A stretch of DNA of 64,000 nt from Bryum argenteum (taxonomy: Eukaryota > Streptophyta > Bryopsida > Bryales > Bryaceae): NCBI GenBank assembly GCA_037043015.1, contig CM073328.1, positions 13,675,495 to 13,739,494 of the forward strand, written 5' to 3'. A model generated the notes under the pieces. That model made no database searches and had not been told where the DNA came from. It saw nothing but the letters and a program-made list of their open reading frames with translations. Shown piece by piece: positions 1-10,680 of the stretch (the first letter of the stretch is position 1; the number at the start of each line of letters is the position of its first letter). Position numbers and translations under genes: made by a program.

Positions 1-467
1 CATTTTGTTGACAGGTACGCAAGGTACACCACTATCTCGCCATTTGAACTATCCTTATCATTTTGTTGACATTGAGTTAAGCATTTGGAACACTAAATAC
101 ACGTTTCAAGTTTCAACCAATTTTTATACCAACTTTTCACTTTTTTGTGATTCATTCAAGTATGTAAGGTCATTTATGTGTACTCAGTTTCAGATGGCAT
201 GTACACATTACCCCTGGAATTTTATTTCAAATATTTGTATTTATTTCAAAAAAAAAGCCACATCACCTTCTATCATGCTAAATTTCCATGAAAATGTCTT
301 CTTTTCTTTTTCTTTTTGTTACAAATGTAGAAAGCTATATCAAAGCTAATAAGTGGACATGATTTTGATATTGTTTCTATTTCATCTCAAAACTCTGAAT
401 GGTGCCTTCCTCTTGTATTACAATTTCAACCCAAAGCTCGAACAAGACGGGGTCACTACATCTTTCA
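1..467. other. AT-rich flank, no gene seen
   Basis: I see no convincing coding exon, RNA or element here. The words CATTTTGTTGACA (near 1) and CATTTTGTTGACAT (near 59) form a short direct repeat. It is the 3' flank of the minus-strand orphan gene that follows. Confidence 0.4.
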
Positions 468-806
468 TTATTGGTTGATAATTATGCCTTGAGCTTGCAA
501 GTGGTTCATCAAATTCTTGGTTTTCTTCTTGAGATTTGTTGACTTAATGTTGGAGAGTACACGATGTAGTGGGTATGCATTGTTCTTCTTGTTGAACAAC
601 TTGATGATTCTCTCTAGAATGTATTTGTTGTTAGTCTTCAAAATGGCTCTAAAAAGGATCGAAAGGGAAAGACCACTTTGGTCTTTGATTCCTCTTCTTA
701 GAAGCTTGACAAATTTATGTGGAGTTGTGGGTTTATTGTTGAGTCCCCCGGCTTCGGTCAACAACTTATCAAGATCAGTTCCATGGGATTTGTACAAGGA
801 ATTCAT
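468..806 (-). CDS. Small orphan protein, paralogue of the 27655-28143 gene
   Basis: This is an uninterrupted 112-codon frame from an ATG at 806-804 to a stop at 468. I do not recognise a domain. The protein is basic and probably soluble, with no signal peptide or membrane segment. It aligns over about 100 residues with the product of 27655-28143: both share an LLT...GG..N start, TPxxFxKLL[RK]RG near residue 30, L.ILF...L.T[ND]NK in the middle and NHL...GI near the end. Substitutions are spread through the protein and no stop interrupts either copy, so both have been kept as coding sequence. Homology continues upstream into the promoter and 5' leader, so whole genes rather than exons were duplicated. 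It could be the coding part of a low-copy repeat family instead of a host gene. Confidence 0.6.
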   Translation of the reverse strand: MNSLYKSHGTDLDKLLTEAGGLNNKPTTPHKFVKLLRRGIKDQSGLSLSILFRAILKTNNKYILERIIKLFNKKNNAYPLHRVLSNIKSTNLKKKTKNLMNHLQAQGIIINQ

Positions 807-930
807 TTTTGAGAATTAAATAATTTGATTGGAGTGAAGTATGAGGGTTGGTAATAGCAAGAGAGATGTGAGAGATGGTAAATGAGAAGAGAAATGTGAA
901 TTAGGATGGCAGTAGAGGGTCGTTTTATAT
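807..930 (-). promoter_or_regulatory. Core promoter and leader of the 468-806 gene
   Basis: On the minus strand a TATAAAAC box lies at about 929-922, roughly 117 nt before the ATG, followed by a pyrimidine-rich leader containing CATCTCTCACA. The paralogue at 27655 has TATAAAAA at 27539-27546, about 115 nt before its ATG, then a leader with CGTCTCTCACA. Conserved box, spacing and leader support a real promoter. The transcription start is inferred. Confidence 0.55.
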
Positions 931-1088
931 GAAAATGGTCAAAGTAAAAGCTAGGGAGAATGTAAAAGATCTGGAGGGTCTACTTATATGAAAATGGTCA
1001 AAGTAAAAGTTGAGAAAAATGTAAAAGCTCTGGAGGGTCAATTATATGAAAATGGTCAAAGTAAAAGCTGAGAGAAAAGTAAAAGCGC
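913..1088 (-). repeat. 58-59-bp tandem repeat triplicating the TATA region
   Basis: Three copies with a period of 58-59 bp carry ATATGAAAATGGTCAAAGT (+ strand). The TTATAT cores start at 925, 984 and 1042. Read on the minus strand each unit holds a CATATAA box followed by GACCCTC, so the core promoter of the 468-806 gene is present three times. Confidence 0.75.
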
Positions 1089-1130
1089 TGCTAGCTGATA
1101 GGTTAGTGAACGGATGAATGTTGTTGTGAT

Positions 1131-1180
1131 GATATGATGGATGATATGTGGATGATGATGGATGATATATGGATGATCAC
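1131..1180. repeat. GATGAT-type microsatellite
   Basis: Imperfect GATGATATG/GATGGATGAT repetition over about 50 bp. Confidence 0.7.
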
Positions 1181-2348
1181 GGACGCGCGATCTACGTTAC
1201 TCATACAAAAGTTCTTTCTTCGTGAAAAATCAAATACAAAAGTTCTTTTTTCATGAAAAATCAATTACAAAAGTTCTTGGATAAGATCAACCTCGTTAAG
1301 ATCAACGCTGTCCATGTCCATGTCCCTTTATTATGCAAAAAGACATTGTTTCGTTATGGTCAACGCTTGGATAAGATTAACGTTTTTGTCTGTACAAAAA
1401 TGTGTAGTCAAGAAATAAACATGTACAAGACCTATCATAGAATGCTGATACATTGTTTTGGGAATGAGTGAGTGAGTGTCATTACAATCTTGGAAACCAC
1501 CGGTTGGATCGGGGCACATGAGGTGTGGTTAAAAGCGGATTATTTTGTATAGGTAGGGGATCCCGAGATATTGAATTTCCAAGTAATTATGTTCCTCAAA
1601 TCATCAAAATCACGAAAATGACCTAATTTAAAATTTAACAGAAAAACAAGAAGATTATTGTCAAAATATTTAAGTGGACATGGCAACTCTGCGAGAACAT
1701 ACTGTACTATTGAATTGGATGATTTGGTGCATCGAAACCGAATAATTCAAATTTGAATAATTCAGACCATTTGACAGTACTACTGCCAAATGTAAAATTT
1801 TTCAACAGAAAGCAATGCAAACGAAAACCCCATTGCTTGTGCCACTTGGCGAACCCCAATGTAAGCACCACGTGTCAAATTACTCTGCAGGCATACCAAC
1901 CAATCACAAAGCCTTCCCTTCCGCCACGTCAACCAGGTCAAACTCGCAGTGTGAACAGGGACAAAAGCATATACCCTTCCAATGTGCCCCACCGCCACAA
2001 GCAGGACTAGAGGCTGAGAGACGACCTCTTCCACGCCCCTCAGTCGCGAGGCCCCCGACCAACAGTTGGCGAGAGAGAGAGAACCCACCCCTCCCCCGAC
2101 CAGCAGCTGCTCGATCCCCGACCAAGAGTCGTCGAGGCCTATAGGCGCTTCCCTGCGCGGCTTCGCCCTCGCCTCGCCGCGACCACCAAAGTCTGGAAAT
2201 CGTTCCTTCTTGTCTGTCACTGTGGATTGCAGATTGTCTGTGACGTGCTCATCACGCTTTACGGCCTTTTCTTCTTCTCTCGCGAGTTTTCATCGCCAGT
2301 TTTGCTTCGGCGGCGCGATTTGGGGCTACGTCAGTTAAAATCGTTGCG
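1181..2348. other. Intergenic DNA, GC-rich from about 1980
   Basis: I find no exon with splice support. AT-rich DNA gives way at about 1980-2320 to a GC-rich, CpG-containing stretch with purine tracts (GAGAGAGAGA near 2071). This is plausibly part of the IFRD promoter region. Open frames here exist on both strands and look like composition artefacts. Confidence 0.4.
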
Positions 2349-2508
2349 TATTAGTCCGCTTCTTCATATGGAGTAACCAAGGGCCGCTATCTCGTTTCAT
2401 ATTTGTTCGCTTCTTCACATGGAGTAACCGCGTTCTATATTAGTCCGCGTCGGAACCAGCGGCGCTTTTACGTTCTACATTAGTCCGTTTCTTCATATGG
2501 AGTAACCA
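2349..2508 (+). repeat. Three spaced direct repeats upstream of the IFRD gene
   Basis: A 29-bp motif built on TTCTTCATATGGAGTAACC occurs at about 2350-2378, 2400-2429 (one base changed, CACATGG) and 2479-2508. It ends about 225 bp before the IFRD start codon, so it lies in the promoter or 5' leader. The CATATG core is an E-box-like palindrome. Confidence 0.7.
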
Positions 2509-2731
2509 ACGGCGCAATAGCATAGTCTTTCACATTAGCTTCGTTCTGTTAATGGCGCTCACATTGATGCTGTAGTTCTTTTTTTTTAGTGTAGTCGAAA
2601 TTTGTCTATGGAATTTGAAGCTGAACACAGAAGAGAGATCACCACTGCGAAGCTCTAATAGCGTTTCGGAAGGTTTTGTATTCACGTAGAGTTGAACAGA
2701 CGGTAGCTTGACCGTCTGGACGGCGGACACC

Positions 2732-5700
2732 ATGGGGAAAAGTACGTGCATTCTTTGAAATCAAATGAATTTGAATTTTCAGTTCTTTGAATGCGCTTGC
2801 ATTGTAAGTCACGTGAAATTGTGGAAACAATGCTACTCAGTATTTTGACCTAATTTTGAGCAGTTTCTCGTTGCTTGGTAAATTTGTTCACTAATTAGGT
2901 CTCAGCAGTGCCTCTTTGATTGTTGTACCGTTTCAGTAACTTAGGGTTGTGTGACGGTATTATGATTCCAGGTAGAAATAAAGGGAGGGCTGCAAGGGCA
3001 GACGACTTCACGGACGATGACATGATGAGCACGACTTCAACCGTGTCGTCTTCCGACTTCGGTGGAGCTCCTGATACCGAGGAAGTCGGAGTGGATGAAG
3101 GCACTTTGATGGACCAGTTTGTGGAAGCTCTTTATCAGAAAAGGTAAGGATTATGCAATTGCATTTGTGCATTTTGACTTTGAAGGGCATCGAATGATAA
3201 CCGCAGAAAACATTCTGACTGCAGGGGTTAGAATCTAGATTTAATATCTCACAAGCGTCTGTTCAGCAAGGATGTTTCGATGTTTGATCACAGCATGATG
3301 AATGAGAGGCATCTGTATGTGACGGTTTTGATTGTTACTTGGTGACATCAGTTGTGTTCTGAATAATTTGTCCCACGCACAAGCATGTTGACTGCAGGGG
3401 TCACAGTTTAGGTTTAGTATCTTACAAGCGTCTGAACAGTGCGCATTTGGACGGTAATTTTTGTAAATATCGTTGTTTGATTGTGTTCTGCAGGGCATCC
3501 ATGCGGGAGGCAGGGTTGAAGGGTTTGATTGATGCTTTCTCGACCTCGGTCTTGAACGACTTTGCAGAGGACAAGTAAGTCTCTCTTTGATGAAAGGATT
3601 GGCGAGTTTGATATCTTATTAGCAAAGGAGTAGCTAGACGATTTCAGCTGTACTTATACATCATGCTGACGTTGAACCTTTTGGTGCGAACAGGTGCGAG
3701 ACGCTTGCAAACAGGTTCATCAACTCCGTTAAGGTTGGAGCTGGACCGGAGGCTGCTCAGGGAGCTCGTGCTCTTGGTTAGTACTCACTTCATTCCATAC
3801 GCAACGCACTTGTTTTAGAAAACCTGGATGCAGTTTTTTGTTGTCTCCTTTAGTGAAGCCTGAAGCCATTGAAGAAATTCAGAACATTGTTTGTGCATAC
3901 GGTGAAATGCCTAAAGTAGTAAACATAAGGGACGTAGGGAGTTGTAGTAATTCAGACTTTGACAGAGACCATCGGAAGTACTATCGTTGCTATGATCCAT
4001 GTGGAGGCCTCCATCCAGTCATTGTTCAGAAGGGGGAGTTGCTGAAATTTAACAGAAGGTTTATTAGGTGTTAGAATTACATGTCGCCAATGTAAGCTAC
4101 TGACATCGAGTTGTGAGTATCCAGTGAACTGAGGTTTGTGCAATATTGTGTAGGTCTTTTGGCTTTCACAGTCGGAGCAGGAGACCACGCTAAAGGCATT
4201 TTGTCAGACGCAACTCCGCACTTGTGGAAAGTGGCCAGGGCTGGGTCCTCTATTGCTGCTCGTTCTTCTGTAAGTGCATAACCTTTCACAATTTGTATTG
4301 CACATACAGATTCTGTAGTCTTTTTTGCTCATATTGTATAGTCGTAGAGGCAACCAGATGTTTTTAGTGCCAGTATGTCTTGCAATACTTACATGACTCA
4401 CGGGCTTTATGCAGGCTCTCGAGGCTTTGGGAGTGCTTGCCTTCATCGGAGCCACGGATCTTGAGTCCACAGAAGCTATCATGGCGTATCTTTGGTCCGT
4501 CATCAATCACAGGCACAGTCCCGAGGATCAGGTACGGCATATACTGGATGGAATCAATACAAAATGCTTCAGTATATCCATTTTCATTCAGTTAGACTTT
4601 GACTTTGTGTTAACATTCCTCTCCTAACATAAAATCATGCTGCTCATGCAGAAAACTGGAATCAACTTTCCTCCTGCTGCGGTGAGAGTATCCGCATTGG
4701 TTGCCTGGTCGTTGTTGCTGTCTACAGTCGATTCTCAAAAGGTTTCCTCCAGTCATTCTCAACCGTAAGTCCACCATTTGAGCTGCCATGCAAAGCTTTT
4801 GCATTCTTCATTTCAAGTGCTTGGCGCTCGAGGTTTTAGTACTAAAAGAATGAGAACTTTCAACAGGAGTCTGCCAGTTCTATCTGGCTTGTTGAAGAAC
4901 GACGACTTGGCGGTGAGAACTGCCGCTGGAGAGGCAATTGCACTGCTCTATGAGTTGACTGATACATCAGCAGCCACGGAAGAGGAGGTTGAAGATACTG
5001 ATGTGGATGAACTCCCACCAGTTTCGAGTGTAAGTACACTGACTCAGGTTTTGGTTGAATCCCTTTTACATCCGTTTGGAGAAATGGACTAATCGTCACT
5101 CATCAAATTTCAGGTGGCAAGAGCTACAATACCAGAAGACGAAGTGGTCGAGCAGATGAAAGCGTTGTCTGTGCATGCTGCTGGAAAAGGGCAACCAAAG
5201 AAGGAACGTGCTGTTCAACGAAGCTCATTTCGAGAACTTCTTGCCTCTATCGAGGTCAGTCCCGTTTCCTTATACTTTTCTCTTGCTCATACACTTTCGA
5301 GGTATCATGCTTGCTGTCTGACGTAGGTTTAGTTACGATCAGTTGGCTGTAATTTCGTCAAGGCAGTGGATTATTTACTTGTATCAGATTATTTACGATG
5401 AAATGTTGCTGTGCAGAATGGTTTGGCTCCCCAGGTCTCCGTGAAGCTGCCAGGAGGAAACACCTTGAAGTTCAACACCTGGACTGAGATCATACAGGTT
5501 GGAATAGATGGAATCTTATAGTATAATCTCTTCGAAGATTCAATGCTGATTTGAAATACTTTGAACGTACTCTTTCCGTCCTAACTTACCTGCTGTGCGT
5601 TTGCAGTTGAATGTCATTCGGCGCTTCCTCGGTGCGGCCTTTCAGACTCATATGCAAGTAAGTAATCTCCACCTTTTGAACCTCTGCTCTTAGCAAAAGT

Positions 5701-6293
5701 ACAAACAGCAGTAGCACTGCAATAAAATGGCTATTTTGTGTTGCCACACTGATGAATTTGCACTTTCTACTTCTGATGATTTTTACTACTAAGGTTTTTA
5801 TTACTAAGAGGACAACCATCTTTCTTACTCAGAGAGAGGCACCATTGTATACACAGTTGACAGTATTATAAAGTTATAGCATTTATAGGGTAGTTTCTCG
5901 GCACTTTCAGTTGCAGTGCACATTTTCCTTCTGGAATTGCTCCATGCTGTTTACCAGTGTCGCTTACCTTGAACATTATTGAACCAGGGAAACGAACTGC
6001 TGCATGATATCTTTGATTTTACACCACAAGCTGAGAAGCGCAAAACGCTCTCAACGAAACAAAAGGTTCGACAACTGCTCAAATTGGGTCCTTCTATTGA
6101 ACATCATGTTTTTCTTTTACCTTGTTTGAAGCAGATGATAATCTTTACATCCATTTGCCTGCAGAGGATGTTGCAGTCTCCTAATTCAATCGTAAGCAAG
6201 GCACGCACAGAAGTGATGAACCGGCGACGTCAAAACTCACAATCCCTCAAAATGGGAGGGTTCAGTGCTGCAAATGGTCATGACAGCGATTAA
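2732..6293 (+). CDS. IFRD-family protein (interferon-related developmental regulator), 13 coding exons
   Basis: The exons are 2732-2741, 2972-3143, 3494-3574, 3694-3776, 4154-4269, 4415-4531, 4652-4764, 4867-5029, 5114-5254, 5417-5497, 5607-5657, 5988-6065 and 6165-6293. All are bounded by GT-AG and together give 1335 nt, a 444-residue protein. The tiny first exon encodes MGK plus one base, matching the MGK start of plant IFRD proteins. An acidic Ser/Thr-rich N-terminus is followed by HEAT-like helices (IFRD domain, about 60-330). The C-terminus has the conserved SPNSIVSKARTEV block of the IFRD C-terminal domain, then a polar tail. Animal members are transcriptional co-regulators also linked to ribosome handling under stress. 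The plant role is not established here. The protein is intact and very likely functional. The GC-rich region and three direct repeats upstream are probable regulatory DNA. Confidence 0.92.
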
Positions 6294-7223
6294 CTAACCC
6301 AATTATTTCAAGAGAGAAAATCGAGCGCTAATAAACAGATTCTTCGCTTTGATTGGGAGCCCTTGTGGCGAGATTCGCCATAATTGGTTTTGGGCCTCCT
6401 TTCATTTCATCATTCAAGTAGCAATTCTAGAAGCTATCAAATTCGAGTTTAGTAGCAAGTTTAGTTCTTATAGTTGTTGGTGTTTTACTGCTGAAGAGAT
6501 GATTCTTCCTCTGAGCTATATAAGCAAATGGATTTGTTTGTACATATTGCGGTAAATTGTAATTGCAGTTGAGTGTATTGCTGTTTGTGTTACTAGTTTT
6601 ATATATTTCTGATTATGGCATTTGGAAGTACGCAAGTATGTGGAAGTATGCATTTAAAATTTGAAAGTATTAGAATATTCTTTTACTTTAATAGTCATGG
6701 TAAAACACGCAATGTAATTGTATATCTCTTGCTTTACGTTTGGATACAAGTTTTCCTTTCTATGGCCGCTTTTAAATGCAACTTTATGGAGGGTTGCGTA
6801 TGTGATCTTATTTTTCAGGATTTTTGTCTGAGAAGCAAATGAAGGTTGTGCGACCCATCCACTTTTATTCACGTTTTTCAGCCTTTTGTAGTGATGAGGG
6901 AGTGGACATTGTAAGCAATCTTCATGCATGGGGAGAGTAAATGGAAGGATAGTCAAAGTGGATTCATCCATTTTTGGACTCTTTTATAATTTGATATGAA
7001 TTTTGTGAAGATGGTCTCATAGGTGATTCTAAAATGGTGCCCTCATTTTGTAACCCTATGATGTTCAGTGTGAGTACATGCTACTCTTGAATAAATGAAG
7101 AAGCTATTATGTACCTATGAGTGAAGAAGCCTAGTGGTCCATTCAGAATCTCGCTCTAGTTTTAAGCACTCCCTTAGTTGATAAGTTTGATCATGAAATC
7201 GTTTCGACACAAAAATGGATGTA
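6294..7223. other. 3' flank of the IFRD gene, no other gene seen
   Basis: AT-rich DNA with the likely 3' UTR (AATAAACAG near 6329). The remaining open frames are short and have no splice context or recognisable product. Confidence 0.45.
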
Positions 7224-9248
7224 CAGTACCCTCCAACAAGTCTTGCAACCATTTTGTGAACTCTTGAAATTCTCTAATTCATTTTCAAAATGGGAGGATT
7301 TTATCAAATTTATCCTATTAAATCTTTTGTGTTATGGACCCTTCACGTGTTCATAAAATGTCAATGTTAAAAAACAAAATCTCTATTTTTGATGAATTAT
7401 TTTATCTTTTTCACTTAATTTCAAAAAAAATTAACTGAGAAATATATATGATGATTTTTTAAATTTGATTGCACCAATCTATAGGATATATCATTGTTCA
7501 CATTCTTGGTATTACAAAGATGCATACTATGTAGGTAAAATTCTCCTCTATGTGGCTCTAAAGTATTTTCATAGTTTCCATTCATTCATATTCTAGGCTA
7601 AGGAAATCAAACTCATATATTAAATCAAAATTTGATCAAATAAAGTCAAATAAGGTATCATTACAAAGCTATAGTAGTATAGAAGCCTAATATGATATGA
7701 AGTTTACAATATGTCTTACTCACTAACAAATATTCTACAAAAATGGAACACCTACTACCATCGAGTGCTACCACCTTGAGCCGCTATTACAAACTTTCAT
7801 CCGGGTTGGCATTGTTGAAATCAACTTCTTGATGCTTTCTTGAGGTATATCCTCCCAAGCCAGATTGACTGATGTCCACATTTCGTCTTTGTTTCGTGGT
7901 CTATTTCTCTTTTGCACTTGATCTTTAACTTGCTTTCAGACATTCTCTATAGGATTAAGGTCAGGAGAATTTGGTGGCCATTCAAGCTTTTTCAATCCAA
8001 GTTGCTGTCTCCAATCTTTTTGTATATTACTACCATGTACTGGAGCACCATCCTTCCATTAAAATGAGGTGCTCATAGTGGTCATGGTGCCAATAATAAT
8101 GCTCTAATGCTCCTTGAGATACTATCTCTACAAAGTCTTTGGCAGTGCGTCTATTAGGAGGAATTAACACCAAATAAGACTTAGAAGAGCCAGTGATAGC
8201 ACCCCATACCATAATTGAAGTCCTTCCGGATTTGAATGTAGGTGCTAAGCAATTGTAGTTGTGGCGTTCATATGCTTTTCGCCGGATTACGAATTTGGCG
8301 TGATGGTTTTCCAACTTCAAAGGATGACTCATCGGTCCAAATCACATTACTCCAATCGTCAATCGTCCAATGCAAGTGCCCCTTTGCAAAAGCCAACCTC
8401 TTTGCCTTGTGTATGTCACTCAAGAATGGTTTCTTCACTGCAATGCAACTGTTAATACCAAGCTCATGAAGATCTTTACGTAAAGTTGACATGCCCACGG
8501 AAGATGTCACATTGCTGCACAATTCTGCAAGAGGAGCACGACGATTACTACTAAGATCTCTATGGAGCCTTCTCCTATCTCAATCACTCATGTTTTTCGG
8601 CCTACCGGATCTACTTGTTGGCAATACAGAGCCACTAATTCTAAATCGCTTGAGAATCCTTGAAATAGTCGATTTTGGCCTTCCTACAATGTTTCCAATT
8701 TCACTCACCGACATGCCAGCTTTCTGCATACCAACTATCATGTGTCGTATATCATTTGATACATAACTCCTTGTCATGGTGCACAATCCTCAAACAACAC
8801 TTACATCCACAAAAAGTTTGATAAAAAAGGTCCTAACAACAACACAGAAACGATATGTTTGACAAACAGGACTTGTTGCACACAACTTTTCTAAGAAATG
8901 TGTACCATCAAAATGACTTACAAACAAGTATGTGTATCTCTGGACCCTCCCAAGCTCAAACATACTCAAAATTTGATATCCCAGAGAAGAAGTGATCACA
9001 TTAAGAAGGGTACCCTTTTCCAAGATTTTTAAGCATGATGGCAATTTTGGTAGACACATGGCAATGGATGCCTCTTTATATTTAGAAAATGCTTGGTGTA
9101 TGAAGGTAACTGGAACACCTTCCATGATGCAAAAAATCTCATGGAGATGTGATGATTATCATGCCAACACCACCATTCTAAAACAGGCCATGGGATATGT
9201 TTTAAGTGAAAAAACAGAGTGTGTTGCAACACTTGTTGGAGGGTACTG
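7224..9248 (-). mobile_element. Tc1-like DNA transposon with 26-bp TIRs
   Basis: The left end at 7224-7249 and the right end at 9223-9248 are 26-bp inverted repeats beginning CAGTACCCTCCAACAAG, with one mismatch. Both ends are flanked by TA, the Tc1/mariner target duplication. The 2025-bp element contains one minus-strand transposase remnant (7768-8777). About 540 bp between the left TIR and the transposase, and 445 bp on the other side, are non-coding. The MITE at 43696-44205 has related ends (CGTACCCTCCA), so it may belong to the same or a related family. Confidence 0.88.
7768..8777 (-). pseudogene. Tc1-type transposase, broken
   Basis: The start is the ATG at 8777-8775, followed by a helix-turn-helix with SVSEIGNIVGRPKSTISRIL and an SGRPK linker. 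The first catalytic Asp is in VIWTDESSFE. The MVWGAI block follows, then a second Asp region (ILMEDGAPVH when read across a frame change). The third catalytic block, PPNSPDLNPIENVW, and a typical Tc1 C-terminus (MPTRM) are at the end. The spacing is Tc1-like and the length (about 336 codons) matches the family. It is disabled by a TGA at about 8580, where relatives have Arg (a CGA to TGA change), and by frameshifts near 8270 and 8050. It would bind the TIRs and cut and paste the element, but cannot now be made whole. Confidence 0.85.
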
Positions 9249-9250
9249 TA

Positions 9251-9647
9251 CATAAAAATATGAAATTTTGCTTCTTCTACCAACGTTATATAGTGACTGT
9301 CAAAACTAATCAAACATTGGATAACTACAAGTTTAACTGTCATTAAGTGCAATTTGGGAGGTGGCATGATCTAGTTAAAAGGATAATCACCTTTTATTTC
9401 AAGCTTAGATACTTAAAACATAATTATAAAGATGCCAATGCATTTGTGTGGAGAGATGGATGGATAGTGATCATCTCTCTTATTTGATCACTTTGACAGT
9501 CCATGAGATGCAAAAATTCATGAAGTGATGTACACAAATTTGTGAGAGATCTTCTACTAGCATTATAGAACTTTGAATTTTCTAGTCTTTGATAGTTGTG
9601 TATACAATTATCGTTACTGTATAGGCTTTTTATTTAGTGTTTCAAGA
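9251..9647. other. Spacer between two Tc1-like remnants
   Basis: AT-rich. I see no gene or inverted repeat here. Confidence 0.35.
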
Positions 9648-10680
9648 TGCCTAGGCATAATCTCAAAAGACTCAAGATAATGTAGTTTTGATGGTCCAGA
9701 GAGGATGTTCACACAAGGAGATAGCAAATACTTTGCATGTGAGTGTGGGAAGTGTTCATAACCTTCATCATGTACATGTTTTGGATGTAAACCGCTTAGG
9801 TGAAGGTAGACTTCAAAAGTTGAATAGAACACAAGAACGAAGGTGTGTATTAACAATGGTGAGGGTAAGAGTGGGTAACCGTGGCTGATTTAGCAAGGTC
9901 TTCGCAAACAAGTATTGGAAGTGAAAATTAGCTCTCATACTAATAAATGTGCATTTTATAGAGCTGGTTTACGTTCCCATCAAAGGTCAAAGACCAAATC
10001 TTTCTCTCAAAAATGTTGAGGCACGTTTTAAGTTCCCTAATGTCCATAAACATAGGACCATAGACAATTGGAGTCGAGTAATCTTCCTAAACAAGTGTGA
10101 AATCAACCGCTGGAAATTAGATGGAAGGGTTTGGTGTCGGACACGAGATGGGATGCCGCTTTAAAACGAACTATCTAGTGTAACATGGAGGTGGGGGGAG
10201 TATGGTTTGGGGGTGTATGTGCATGCATGGACCTGGTTTGATATGCAAAGTAGAGGGGCGCATTAATCACTTTCGTTATCGTCACATTCTAGAGGAAAAT
10301 GTACTCAGGGTAATTTCCAAGTCCAACTTAGACCGTTCTAGTGTTATCTTCCAACAAGACAATACTCCCATTTAGCAACAAAGATGCTTCTAGAGCGGCT
10401 CTGACGGCAACCTTTTGCTCTCCTAACTTGGCCTACCCAATCGCGTGATTTCAATCCCAATGAATACCTTTGGTCAATTCTCAAACGACAACTCAATCAA
10501 TATAATAAACCTTCAAATGGATCATTAGAATTATGAAATTGTGTGGTATAAGTTTTCCACTCAATTACACTAAATGATTGTAGAAGCTTGTAGAAAGTAT
10601 GCCACATAAAATTGCAACTGTAAAAGTAGCTAGAGGGAGGTGGACAAAATATTATGAGATCATCTTTCATGGGTTGGCAA
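9648..10680 (+). pseudogene. Second, unrelated Tc1-like transposase remnant
   Basis: A degenerate reading across three frames starts near ATGCCTAGGCATAATC at 9648. A helix-turn-helix (KEIANTLHVSVGSVHNL) lies near 9720-9770. The first DDE block reads NWSRVIFLNKCEINRW near 10060-10110, and the Asp-Glu expected after IFS is replaced. The second block is FQQDNTPI near 10350. The third is QSRDFNPNEYLW near 10440, followed by an LKRQL motif. Several stops and frame changes are present. It is too diverged from the 7768-8777 gene to be a recent copy. I could not find convincing TIRs around it. Confidence 0.7.

Noticed and set aside
1780-2220. Overlapping open frames on both strands of the GC-rich upstream region
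   Set aside because: Frames overlap each other, are low complexity (Pro/Arg or Gly/Arg rich), and lie in the IFRD promoter. They are most simply a composition effect.
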